In this document: piece after piece, positions 8,629 to 16,983 of the stretch
Layout of the letters: every line of letters begins with the position of its first letter
Position numbering within the stretch: position 1 is the first letter of the stretch
Source: a bacterium
GTDB taxonomy: Bacteria; Zhuqueibacterota; Zhuqueibacteria; Zhuqueibacterales; Zhuqueibacteraceae
Assembly (NCBI GenBank): GCA_023150945.1
Contig: JAKLJX010000007.1
Coordinates: forward strand, 274,123 to 338,122
Direction: 5' to 3'
DNA length: 64,000 nt
Position numbers and translations under genes: made by a program
The notes under the pieces: model-generated
Seen by the model: only the letters and a program-made list of their open reading frames with translations
The model's database searches: none
Told to the model about the DNA's origin: nothing

Positions 8629-9903
8629 ATGATTCTGAAACTGAAATACGGCACCGGCGCGATTCAGGCGGAATTTCGGCCGCCACGCCAATTCGCCGAG
8701 CTGAAACCCAAATACATCGCCACGCTGCAGAAACCCGAGGATCTCATCACCCAGGCACTGGATCACCCCCTGGGTTGCCATCCTTTCGATGAAGTCTTTC
8801 GCAGCGCCGGCAACGTCTTATTGGTTGTGCCCGACGACGTGCAGACCGCAGGCGGCGGGATATTCCTACCGATCCTGGTGGAGCGGTTGCACCGCTTGGG
8901 GCTTGCGGGTCGCGACCTCACCATTCTGGTGGCCGGCACCTGGGGCGCGCGGCGCAATGGCGTTCCGGATTTGTTGGGCTTGGCAAACACTCGCCGGGAT
9001 TCACCGGCGGTGATTTACCACGACGCAAGAGAGGCCAACGCGCTGGAATACGCCGGCCGCACGCGGCGCGGCACACCGATTTTCGTGAACCGCCTGCTGC
9101 TGGATTTTGACCGCGTGATTCTGGCCGGTGCAGTGAAGCTGCATCCGTTTGCCGGCTACGCCGGCGGCCCCAGCTTGATCGTGCCGGATTGTGCCGGCAC
9201 CGAGACCATCGAGCGGCTGTACGGTTTGGCGCTGGAAGCCGGCGGCAGCGGCTTGCATCCCCATTGCCGCGCCGGCGTCGTGGACGGCAATCCACTACAA
9301 CAAGATATTCGCGAAGCGTTCCGCTTTCTATCCATTGACTTTCTGCTGCACACGATCTTGAATGATTGCGGCAATGTCATCGGCGCGGTGGCCGGCGAGG
9401 CGCTGCAGGCTTTTGCCGCAGGCTGCCATCAGGTGGATGATCTCTATCGCGTTCCCATTTCCCAACCCGCGGATTTGGTGATTGTCAGCGGCGGCGGCGC
9501 GCCCCATGATCAGAGCTTCAGCGAGGCGCACCGCGCCCTGCATCACGCCATGGCCGCGGTGCGGCCGGGCGGCGTGGTGATTTTGGCGGCGGCATGCGAT
9601 CAGGGCATTGCGCTGGAGCAAACTGCCGGCGGCGCAGTTTCACCAGGCCCGCCAAGCATGGCCGGCGACTTTCTGCACCAGCCTCATTTCCGGGAAGCGC
9701 TGGAAGTTTCGATGCGGCAAAAGGCAGGGCAGGCGCGCATCATTCTGCTCAGCGAGATGGAGGCGACAGAGGTTGGCGGTTTGGGCTTTCACATGGCAGC
9801 CGGCCTTGGCGAAGCATTGCAACTTGCCGCCCACTGGCTGCCGGAGGCGAAATCCTGCTATTTGCTGCCCAACGGGGCGGTCACGGTGCCTTACTTGGTG
9901 TGA
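8629..9903 (+). CDS. LarA/DUF2088-like protein (lactate racemase superfamily)
   Basis: Start ATG 8629 (MILKLKYGTG) is chosen over the first in-frame codon because YGTG is the family's usual N-terminal motif. That leaves 424 residues, the length of LarA. The LarA pattern is visible: VPDDVQTAGG, then VKLHPFAGYAGGPSLIVPDC, which matches the family's K-x-H...GFSGG stretch, and VSGGGAPHDQSF in the second domain. LarA enzymes are nickel-pincer racemases or epimerases of 2-hydroxy acids. The Lys that normally anchors the pincer cofactor (GGxK) appears as Ser here, so true racemase activity is doubtful. No larB/C/E maturation genes lie nearby. Confidence 0.75.
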   Translation: MILKLKYGTGAIQAEFRPPRQFAELKPKYIATLQKPEDLITQALDHPLGCHPFDEVFRSAGNVLLVVPDDVQTAGGGIFLPILVERLHRLGLAGRDLTILVAGTWGARRNGVPDLLGLANTRRDSPAVIYHDAREANALEYAGRTRRGTPIFVNRLLLDFDRVILAGAVKLHPFAGYAGGPSLIVPDCAGTETIERLYGLALEAGGSGLHPHCRAGVVDGNPLQQDIREAFRFLSIDFLLHTILNDCGNVIGAVAGEALQAFAAGCHQVDDLYRVPISQPADLVIVSGGGAPHDQSFSEAHRALHHAMAAVRPGGVVILAAACDQGIALEQTAGGAVSPGPPSMAGDFLHQPHFREALEVSMRQKAGQARIILLSEMEATEVGGLGFHMAAGLGEALQLAAHWLPEAKSCYLLPNGAVTVPYLV

Positions 9904-10101
9904 TTGCGGTTGCTTCTGAATTTGACCCTGTTTGCCGGTATATTCCTGACTGTCATTTTTCGCGCCAACACGCTTTGCCCCGCGCTGCGGCGCGTCCAAG
10001 CCAACGCGGGCACGTCCGACGCATGCCGGCAAGCGCCTGCTCCTGAACCGCAACCGATTCCGCCCGCGCCGACCAGCACCGCAGGAGTGGTCAGAACATG
10101 A
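9904..10101 (+). CDS. possible small membrane or secreted protein
   Basis: A 65-residue frame starts with TTG directly after the LarA-like stop. It has a hydrophobic N-terminus (LLLNLTLFAGIFLTVIF) and a Pro-rich C-terminus (PEPQPIPPAPT). No ribosome site is obvious and no family is recognised. It may be a real small gene of the same operon or chance. Confidence 0.3.
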   Translation: MRLLLNLTLFAGIFLTVIFRANTLCPALRRVQANAGTSDACRQAPAPEPQPIPPAPTSTAGVVRT

Positions 10102-10185
10102 GCCGCCCGTCCGCACAACGCCAACGAACAATCAAGATAGCCGTGCTCGAAAATCCCGGGGGTACTTTGGAAAGGAGATACCTCA

Positions 10186-11382
10186 ATGAAGGAAACGCCG
10201 GTGTTTCCGCTTGACATTGCCGCCGTGCAAGCGGCGCTGCGCCGTGAAGGACTGGCCGGGTGGTTGATCTATGACTTTCGTGGGTTGAATGCCGTCGCGC
10301 GCGAGTTGTTCGACCTGGCCGCTTATCACATCACCCGGCGCTGGTTTTATTTCATCCCGCAAGCCGGTGAGCCGGTGTTGCTCGCCCATGCCATCGAGAA
10401 GATGAATCTTCCTCCCCTGCCGGGACGCATGACGCTCTATGCCGGTTTGGCGCAGATGCGTCAGCGCCTGGATGAGCTGCTGCCCCGGCCCGGCAAGATC
10501 GCCATGGAGTACTCTCCGGGTAATGATGTGCCGACCGCGTCCTATCTCGATGCCGGCATGTTCGAGCTGTTGTGCTCCTTCAACGTCGACCTCGTCACCT
10601 CCGCCAATTTGATTCAAGAATTCATGGCCAAATGGAGTGCGGAGCAATTGCGCAGCCACGTGGCCGCGGCCCAAGTCGTGCACGCGGCACAGCACGAGGC
10701 TTTCAAAATGATTGCAGCCGCGTTGCAGGCGGGCCGCGCCCTCAATGAGTATGAGGTGCAGCAGTTCATTCTCGATCGCTTCGCGCAGGAAGATTGCATC
10801 ACGGACTCGCCTCCCATCGTGGCGGTCAACGGCAACGCCAGCAATCCGCATTATGCCCCTACCGCCGAGGTGCACAGCCCGATCCACAAGGGCGACGTCA
10901 TTCTCATCGATCTCTGGGCCAAGAAGAAAACGCCGCGCGCCGTGTTTGCCGACATCACCTGGGTGGGTTTTGCCGGCCAGTCCGTTCCGGCCGCGGTGCA
11001 GAAGGTATTTGACACCGTGCGTCAGGCGCGGGATCTGGGCGTGGATTTCCTGCGGCAGAATTGGCAGGCGGGCAAAGCCGTGAAAGGCTACCAGGTCGAT
11101 GAAGTCGTGCGGCGGTTCATTACCGATGCGGGCTACGGCGAATACTTCGTGCATCGCACCGGTCACAGCCTGGGCACCGAGGTGCACTCCAGCGGGGTGA
11201 ATATCGACAGTTTCGAAACGCGCGACTCCCGCGACATCGTTCCCGGCTTGGCGTTTTCCATCGAGCCCGGTATCTATTTGCCGGAATTCGGTGTGCGCCT
11301 TGAGATCAATGTCTACGCCGGCGAAAAAGGTCCGGAGATTTACACCGAGCCGCAGCGCGAGTTGGTGCGGCTCCAAGTATGA
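10186..11382 (+). CDS. M24 family metallopeptidase (Xaa-Pro aminopeptidase type)
   Basis: The 398-residue protein has the pita-bread peptidase fold with an N-terminal creatinase-like domain (1-155). The five dinuclear metal ligands are visible in order: Asp in LIDLWAK, Asp in VFADITW, His in HRTGHSLG, Glu in SIEPGIYL and Glu in VRLEINVY. This predicts a cytoplasmic exopeptidase removing N-terminal residues before Pro, or a related prolidase. A strong ribosome site, AAAGGAGA, sits 8 bases before ATG 10186. No signal peptide. It lies between the LarA-like gene and the rRNA methyltransferase on the same strand. Confidence 0.92.
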   Translation: MKETPVFPLDIAAVQAALRREGLAGWLIYDFRGLNAVARELFDLAAYHITRRWFYFIPQAGEPVLLAHAIEKMNLPPLPGRMTLYAGLAQMRQRLDELLPRPGKIAMEYSPGNDVPTASYLDAGMFELLCSFNVDLVTSANLIQEFMAKWSAEQLRSHVAAAQVVHAAQHEAFKMIAAALQAGRALNEYEVQQFILDRFAQEDCITDSPPIVAVNGNASNPHYAPTAEVHSPIHKGDVILIDLWAKKKTPRAVFADITWVGFAGQSVPAAVQKVFDTVRQARDLGVDFLRQNWQAGKAVKGYQVDEVVRRFITDAGYGEYFVHRTGHSLGTEVHSSGVNIDSFETRDSRDIVPGLAFSIEPGIYLPEFGVRLEINVYAGEKGPEIYTEPQRELVRLQV

Positions 11383-11486
11383 TTCCGCCCGCCTCTGCAC
11401 CGGTGGAGTTGCCCCGCCGCTCGAGGAGGATGGGCGCCGTGCCCGCCATTGGCAGAGTTCACAACGGACAACGTGTTGGCAGAAAG

Positions 11487-12914
11487 ATGGACATCACTCT
11501 CAAAAAAGGCAGTGAAATCGAACTGGAGGTCGAGGGCCTGGCATTCGGCGCCAAGGGGCTGGCGCGGCTGAACGGTTACGTCATTTTCGTCGGCCAAGGC
11601 CTGCCGGGCCAGCGCGTGCGCGCGCAGATTCTCAAAAAGAAAAAGGCCTTTGCGGAAGCCCGTGCGCTCGAGGTTCTGCGCCAGTCGGAAAACTACGTTG
11701 CACCGCGCTGCCAGCACTTCGGCGAGTGCGGCGGCTGCCTGTTGCAGCATCTGCGCTACGAAGTGCAACTGGCTTACAAACGCCGCCAGGTGATCGAGAC
11801 CATCGAGCACATTGCCGGCATTGCTCAGCCGCAGGTGGAGGAAGCGATCGGCTCGCCGCAGGCCTTCTTCTACCGCAACAAAATGGAGTTTTCCTTTTCC
11901 CGCCAGCGCTGGCTGACGCGCAGCGAGATCGAGAGCAACCAGCTCACCGCCGGCCGCGATTTTGCCCTGGGCCTGCATGCCGCCAATCATTATGACAAGA
12001 CCCTGGCGATCGAGGCCTGCTGGCTGCTTTCCGAGCGCAGCAACCGCGTGCTGCAATTCGTGCGCGCAGCCGTCCAGCAACACCCGTTGCTGCCCTACAC
12101 CACGCAGGATCACACCGGCTTCTGGCGCTTCCTAGTGTTGCGCGAGGGCAAACGCACCGGCGAATTCATGATCAATTTCGTGACCACCGATGCGCCCGGC
12201 GGCCGCGAGGCGGTGGCCGAGCTGAGCCGCAAGCTCGTTGCCGAATTTCCGGAGATCACCACCATCGTGCACAACCTCAACCGCTCGAAAGCGCAGGTCG
12301 CAATCGGCGAGGAGGAGATCATCCTGCAAGGCCCCGGCTTCGTGCGCGATCAGATCGGCGATTGCAAGTTTCAGATCTCCGCCAATTCCTTCTTCCAAAC
12401 CAACACCGAAGGCGCGGAAATGCTCTACACCTTTGCGCGCGATTTTGCCGGTCTCACCGGCGGAGAGACGGTCTACGATCTCTACAGCGGCGCCGGCACC
12501 ATCTCGATCTTCGTGGCCAAACGTGCGCGCCAGGTGCTCGGCTTTGAGATCGTGCCCCAGGCGATTTACGACGCCGGCGTCAATTGCCGCATCAATGAAA
12601 TCAGCAATTGCCACTTCATCCTGGGTGATTTGAAAGATGAGCTGGCGCAGGTGCCGCTGCTGATCCACCGCTGGGGCCGGCCAGAGGTGGTCATCGCCGA
12701 CCCGCCGCGCGCCGGCATGCATCCCAAGGTCATTCAAAAGCTGCTGGAGCTGGCGCCGCAACGCATTGTCTATGTCTCCTGCAATCCCTCGACCTTTGCG
12801 CGCGATCTCAAGGACCTGTGCCGCCAGCAGTATCACCTGCAAAAAGTCCAGCCCGTGGATATGTTCCCGCACACCGCACATTGTGAAGTGGTGGGGTTGC
12901 TGGTGAAGAACTGA
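11487..12914 (+). CDS. rlmD: 23S rRNA (uracil-5-)-methyltransferase, RlmD/RumA family
   Basis: Start ATG 11487 (MDITLKKGSE) gives 475 residues; the open frame runs 36 residues further upstream without family-like sequence. Residues 1-60 form a TRAM RNA-binding domain (FVGQGLPGQRVRAQI). The Fe-S cysteines are in CQHFGECGGC. The SAM site is YDLYSGAGTISIFVA, followed by ADPPRAGMHP and the catalytic Cys in YVSCNPSTFARDL. The family makes 5-methyluridine in 23S rRNA (U1939 in E. coli); RlmC or a broader RumA homologue cannot be excluded. A terminator follows. Confidence 0.88.
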   Translation: MDITLKKGSEIELEVEGLAFGAKGLARLNGYVIFVGQGLPGQRVRAQILKKKKAFAEARALEVLRQSENYVAPRCQHFGECGGCLLQHLRYEVQLAYKRRQVIETIEHIAGIAQPQVEEAIGSPQAFFYRNKMEFSFSRQRWLTRSEIESNQLTAGRDFALGLHAANHYDKTLAIEACWLLSERSNRVLQFVRAAVQQHPLLPYTTQDHTGFWRFLVLREGKRTGEFMINFVTTDAPGGREAVAELSRKLVAEFPEITTIVHNLNRSKAQVAIGEEEIILQGPGFVRDQIGDCKFQISANSFFQTNTEGAEMLYTFARDFAGLTGGETVYDLYSGAGTISIFVAKRARQVLGFEIVPQAIYDAGVNCRINEISNCHFILGDLKDELAQVPLLIHRWGRPEVVIADPPRAGMHPKVIQKLLELAPQRIVYVSCNPSTFARDLKDLCRQQYHLQKVQPVDMFPHTAHCEVVGLLVKN

Positions 12915-12938
12915 TTCTCCTCAGCGTCAGAAAACAAG

Positions 12939-12969
12939 AATCCCCGGCCAGTGAACTGTGCCGGGGATT
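12939..12969 (+). terminator. rho-independent terminator between converging genes
   Basis: A perfect 10-bp stem (AATCCCCGGC / GCCGGGGATT) with an 11-base loop is followed by TTTATTT. It lies 25 bases after the methyltransferase stop and faces the converging minus-strand genes that end at 13005, so it may work both ways. Confidence 0.85.
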
Positions 12970-13004
12970 TTTATTTGCACCAAGCGCAGGGTCACGGTCA
13001 AGCG

Positions 13005-13217
13005 TCACACTGCTTTGACCTTGAGCCGCTCCCGCGCCTTTTGCATTGCCAGCGCTTCCGCCTCAGCGGCGGTGGCGGCCGTGGCGCGCGCAATGGTCGC
13101 GCCCGGATCCACGTTCGCGATGTGGCAATGATAGGCGCTGCCGATCTTGTAGCAGGTGAGATTGAGCTTGACACCCGCCACCTCCCGAATCTCTGAGCGA
13201 TACTCTTCGGCTTGCAT
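13005..13217 (-). CDS. small conserved hypothetical protein
   Basis: The 70-residue protein begins MQAEEYRSEIREVAG, contains KLNLTCYKIGSAYHCHIAN and ends with an Ala-rich helix (AATAAEAEALAMQKARERL). It looks like a small globular protein with a beta-strand pair carrying Cys and His followed by one helix. It starts 3 bases after the sulfurtransferase stop, so the two are co-transcribed and probably functionally linked. Function is unknown. Confidence 0.75.
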   Translation of the reverse strand: MQAEEYRSEIREVAGVKLNLTCYKIGSAYHCHIANVDPGATIARATAATAAEAEALAMQKARERLKVKAV

Positions 13218-13220
13218 GGC

Positions 13221-14066
13221 TCACGCACCCTTCTCCACCGGCGCGCCCACCAGATTGCCCCACTCCGTCCACGAGCCATCATAGTTGGTCACGTTGGGAA
13301 AGCCGAGCAGGTACTTGAGCACGAACCAGGTGTGGCTGGAGCGCTCGCCGATGCGGCAATAGGCGACCACTTCCTTGTCCGGCGTGACGCCTTTGCCGCC
13401 GTAAAGCGCGAGCAACTCGTCTGCGCTCTTGAACGTGCCGTCATCGTTGCAAGCTTGCGCCCAGGGAATGCTCCTGGCGCCGGGAATGTGGCCGCCGCGC
13501 TGGCAGGTTTCCGGCAATCCGGGCGGCGAGAGAATCTTGCCGGTGAATTCATCGGGCGAGCGGACATCGACCAAAACGGCGTTGCCGGAAGTCATGGCCT
13601 TTTGCACCTGGTTGAGAAAAGCGCGATACGCCAGGTTGGGAAGGCTGGCGCGATAGCTCACCGGTTTGACGGCCGGCACCTCCTGGGTCAGCGGCCGGCC
13701 TTCGGCCAGCCACTTCTTGCGGCCGCCATTCATCAGCCGCACGTCCTCGTGGCCGTACATCTTCAACTGCCACAAAGCCCAGGCGGCGAACCAGTTGTTG
13801 TTGTCGCCATAGAGAATGATGGTGGTATTGTTGCTGATGCCGCTTTGGCCCAGGAGTTTTTCCAGATCCGCCTGGCTGATGATGTCGCGCCGGACGGTGT
13901 CGCACAACTGCGTTTGCCAGTTCCAGCCCAAGGCGCCGGGAATGTGGCCTTCACTGTAGGCGCTGGTATCGACGTCGACTTCGACGATTACCAGGCCGGA
14001 GTCACCTTTGTGTTGATCGACCCAGTCGGTCGAAACCAACACCTCAGGATTCGCATAGTCTGCCAT
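13221..14066 (-). CDS. thiosulfate / 3-mercaptopyruvate sulfurtransferase (two rhodanese domains)
   Basis: The 281-residue protein is a tandem rhodanese. The inactive N-terminal domain has VEVDVDTSAYSEGHIPGA; the catalytic C-terminal domain has VDVRSPDEF, GGHIPGARSIPW and the active-site loop CRIGERS with Cys237. CRxGxRS-type loops are typical of thiosulfate sulfurtransferase, so transfer of sulfane sulfur from thiosulfate to cyanide or a protein thiol is likely. No signal peptide is seen, so it acts in the cytoplasm. AAGGAGTG lies 7 bases before ATG 14066. The small gene at 13005-13217 follows directly. Confidence 0.92.
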   Translation of the reverse strand: MADYANPEVLVSTDWVDQHKGDSGLVIVEVDVDTSAYSEGHIPGALGWNWQTQLCDTVRRDIISQADLEKLLGQSGISNNTTIILYGDNNNWFAAWALWQLKMYGHEDVRLMNGGRKKWLAEGRPLTQEVPAVKPVSYRASLPNLAYRAFLNQVQKAMTSGNAVLVDVRSPDEFTGKILSPPGLPETCQRGGHIPGARSIPWAQACNDDGTFKSADELLALYGGKGVTPDKEVVAYCRIGERSSHTWFVLKYLLGFPNVTNYDGSWTEWGNLVGAPVEKGA

Positions 14067-14492
14067 GAAGCACTCCTTGATTGGGGTTATTGAGTCCCTC
14101 TGCCTCAGAACGATTCTGAGTGGCTTCCTTCAAGCCGCGAGGTTTGTTCCGATAAGGCGGCACAAATCTGGCGAGGAGGGCGTGAGCGCTGCCGAGCAGG
14201 AGCCTCACCCTCGTCATGGTTTGAAGTTCGATTGAACCGGGCTGCAGCCCGGTGCGGATCAAAGCCGTCGGATTCCATAACCCTAAAAGGCAGAGCCCAA
14301 AGCTTTCGTGATGCCATCGCAATTAGGGGAACATGGCACAGCAACATCCCGACTTCCAGTGTTTTGTGTGATAACTCTCCTGCGCTTGAACAAGTTTCCT
14401 GGCAAAATACCCGAGGCGTCCCGCGCGTGCGCAAATTCGCGAAGCCGCGGCCAGGCCGGCAGCGGGCACCGCCAGCGCAGGTCGGCGCTGTT
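14067..14492. other. intergenic stretch without a supported gene
   Basis: No family-like frame is seen on either strand. It includes short palindromes (CAGAACGATTCTG; GGGCTGCAGCCC) and would carry the promoter for the sulfurtransferase pair and the end of the amylase transcript. Nothing else was recognised. Confidence 0.5.
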
Positions 14493-15830
14493 TCAGATTT
14501 TGGGGGCATAGATGACATAACCGCGCGGCGGCGCATAGAACTCGGCGCGGCCATCTGCCGCCGCTTGCTGGTCGTTGGGGCGATTGCGATCCGTCGGACT
14601 CCACCACGCCACCGGCGTGAAGCCCGCGTTCCGCCACTGCGTGGTGACCCATGCCCCGCGCCAAGCGTCGCCGCGATTGTTGAGGGCGTAGATCAATCCC
14701 GGACTGCCGCCAGCGCCGGTGCGCTGCATGAGGTAAAAATCGTCATCCACATACAGAACGGCCGTGGTGCCCGCCGCATAGGTCTCGTGCGCCTGAATGA
14801 GAGCGGCAATGCCGTGCGGCGTGCCGCTCAGGTGCAGCCCGGCGTTGAAATAGTCCTTCCAGTAAACACAGGGATAGCCCTCGTGCGCCAGAATAAAACT
14901 GTAGGCCAGCAGTTTGTCATTGCCGATGGCGCGCCCCTCGTCGCGCAAATCGTGATTCTCGACGAACGTGACGGTGGATTCCGGTTGCTCCTGCAGCAGC
15001 GTCTCCCCGGCGACGAGATTGCGCAGGCTAAAGCCGTATTGATCACACAGGCCTTTGAGCAGCTCGCGCAGGGGGAAATCGAAGGCGTCCACCGGATTGG
15101 TGTTGGAAAAATTGGTCACGTTGACCCATTGCTCGATGGCGCGTGCGTTGTCCCAGTGTTCCGCCACGCCATAGGGTTTGAACAACTGGCCGCTGCGCTG
15201 ATAACGATACTCCTGGATCGCGGCCACGGTGCCCGCGCCATACCCTTTCACGAAATCATAGCGAAAGCCGTCGAAGCCGATTTCTTCCACCAGCCAGCGC
15301 GCGAGATTGATGATCTCACCAAAGACGTAGGGATTGCGGTGGGAAAGATCCGGCATGTCACCAAACGTGCTTTCGTCCCACGATTCATACATGTTGGGAT
15401 GAAAGCATTCCCAGTTGCGCGGGAAGCGGCCGCTCTGGGGCCGAAACAGCGTCCAGCGTGCCTGTTGGGTGATGGGATTGACTTCGGTGGCATCGGCGCC
15501 GCTGTTGTGATTGATCACCATGTCGGCGATTACCGTCATGCCGTGTTGATGGGCGGTCTGGATCAAGGCAAGCAACTCTGCCTTGGTGCCAAACCACGTG
15601 GGCACGCCGCCCTTTTGATCGAACTCGCCGAGATCATAGTAATCGTAAGGATCATAGCCCATCGAGGGCCCGCCGAGATTGGCGGCCTTGTGCGCCGGCG
15701 GCAGCCACAGCGCGGTGAAGCCGGTGGCTGCCAGGCCGGGGATTTGTGCACGCACATATTCCCACCACTTGTCATCGCGGCCTTCCTCACCCGGCGCATT
15801 CCAGTAGAACGCTTGCAGCATCACACCCAT
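14493..15830 (-). CDS. cytoplasmic alpha-amylase (GH13)
   Basis: Start ATG 15830 (MGVMLQAFYWNAP) is fixed by AGGAGGTG 7 bases upstream; the frame extends 50 codons further but without protein-like content. The 445-residue enzyme has all four GH13 regions in order: DMVINH, GFDGFRYDF (nucleophile Asp), GVAEHWD (acid/base Glu) and FVENHD. Tyr-rich GYDPYDYYDLGEFDQKG and the lack of a signal peptide match the intracellular alpha-amylases of the GH13_5 type, which cut internal alpha-1,4 bonds of glycogen or maltodextrins. A GH57 enzyme elsewhere in the window suggests the cell handles alpha-glucans. Confidence 0.93.
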   Translation of the reverse strand: MGVMLQAFYWNAPGEEGRDDKWWEYVRAQIPGLAATGFTALWLPPAHKAANLGGPSMGYDPYDYYDLGEFDQKGGVPTWFGTKAELLALIQTAHQHGMTVIADMVINHNSGADATEVNPITQQARWTLFRPQSGRFPRNWECFHPNMYESWDESTFGDMPDLSHRNPYVFGEIINLARWLVEEIGFDGFRYDFVKGYGAGTVAAIQEYRYQRSGQLFKPYGVAEHWDNARAIEQWVNVTNFSNTNPVDAFDFPLRELLKGLCDQYGFSLRNLVAGETLLQEQPESTVTFVENHDLRDEGRAIGNDKLLAYSFILAHEGYPCVYWKDYFNAGLHLSGTPHGIAALIQAHETYAAGTTAVLYVDDDFYLMQRTGAGGSPGLIYALNNRGDAWRGAWVTTQWRNAGFTPVAWWSPTDRNRPNDQQAAADGRAEFYAPPRGYVIYAPKI

Positions 15831-15927
15831 AGAATGACACCTCCTGTTTAATCTTACGCATGGGACAACCGGAATCAAGCGCCGGCAACACACTTGAATT
15901 TCCACAAGCACCGGAAGAAAAGAGCAC

Positions 15928-16698
15928 TCAGCGTTTGCGCGCCAGGCAGCCGCAGTGGCCGGGCAGAAATCGCATTTCACCGTAACCGCGCGACCAGCGA
16001 ACCGAAAAGCCGGCCTGTCGCAGCATCGCCGCTATCTCGGAAGGCGAATAGAGGCGCTGGCGATGAATCTCTTCCCGGCGGCGATAGAACCGGCCAATGC
16101 GCCGAAAGCTGGTAATGTGGCGCGTCAGCACGCGTTGCGCCGTATCCTCTTCGGCGCGCACCAGGGTGGCCCAATCCCGGCCGCTCGCCCAGCGCTGCGC
16201 CGGCTTGCGGTTGCGCCATTGCCCGGGTTCGAGAAAGTCAAAAATGAACACGCCGCCGCGAGGCAGGCTGGCATGCACCCGGCCAAAGAGGCGCGCCAGC
16301 GCCGCCGGATGATGACGGCCGTCGAAACGATAATTCAGACACTCGCCCAGCGAGGTGACTGCGGCGCAGGACGGCAAAGCGATGGCAAAGAAAGAGGCAC
16401 GCTTGAATTTCGCCTGCGGCGCGCGCTGCCGCGCGCGTTTGATCATGGCCGCGGAAATGTCGATCCCGAGAACTTCATAGCCGGCGGCTGTCAGCGCCTG
16501 CGCCCAGAGGCCGCTGCCGCAGCCGAGATCGACGACGAGGCCATCGTTGATTCCGTGCCGCCGCAACATTTCCAATAAAGCCGGCGCAGCCGTGCGGGCG
16601 AAATCGCCAAAGCCGCGGTCGTGAATATCGGCAAGATCGCTGTGATAAGCTGTGGGTGATTTGAAAGCCGACATGGCCTCAAAGCGCTCGTAGCTCAT
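15928..16698 (-). CDS. class I SAM-dependent methyltransferase
   Basis: Start ATG 16698 (MSYERFEAMS) is chosen; ATG 16674 is the alternative, and the longer frame upstream lacks protein character. The 256-residue protein has the Rossmann motifs VVDLGCGSGLWA, YEVLGIDIS (acidic ribose binder), TSLGECLNY and GGVFIFDFLEPG. The substrate is not evident; the C-terminal half (YRRREEIHRQRLYSPSEI) resembles small-molecule methyltransferases. It lies just upstream of the amylase gene on the same strand, but no functional link is clear. Confidence 0.85.
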   Translation of the reverse strand: MSYERFEAMSAFKSPTAYHSDLADIHDRGFGDFARTAAPALLEMLRRHGINDGLVVDLGCGSGLWAQALTAAGYEVLGIDISAAMIKRARQRAPQAKFKRASFFAIALPSCAAVTSLGECLNYRFDGRHHPAALARLFGRVHASLPRGGVFIFDFLEPGQWRNRKPAQRWASGRDWATLVRAEEDTAQRVLTRHITSFRRIGRFYRRREEIHRQRLYSPSEIAAMLRQAGFSVRWSRGYGEMRFLPGHCGCLARKR

Positions 16699-16855
16699 TT
16701 CAAATGAAAATGGCTGGCATTGCTTTGCGTCCCCGCCAGCAGAGCCGTTCAGGCGTGGTTGGGAGTACTTTGCTCTGTGGATCGTTTGCTCCCAGGCACT
16801 GAAGCATCGGCGTGTGACTGTGAGGTGACAGTTGGATTCACGAACTCGTTCAGTC

Positions 16856-16930
16856 AACGGCTGGCTCTAGTCGGTCAATCGGTGCAGGGACAATCTTGCT
16901 ACTCCGGTTAGTGAACTAGAGCCAGCCGTT
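16856..16930. repeat. 16-bp perfect inverted repeat with 43-base spacer
   Basis: The arms are 16856-16871 (AACGGCTGGCTCTAGT) and 16915-16930 (its exact reverse complement). They lie between the SPFH gene's 3' end and the methyltransferase start. There is no T-run, so this is not a typical terminator. Possible meanings are paired regulator sites, ends of a lost small element, or a large RNA hairpin. Confidence 0.75.
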
Positions 16931-16983
16931 CGCAACCTTCATTTGGTATGGCAAAGCGAAGCGCATCGCAAAACCGCCGGCGC

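Noticed and set aside
10183..11400. 405-codon open frame on the minus strand
   Set aside because: Antisense shadow of the M24 peptidase gene; no protein-like domains.
13212..14093. 293-codon open frame on the plus strand
   Set aside because: Antisense to the sulfurtransferase; residues are mainly the shadow pattern of Ala, Gly, His and Arg.
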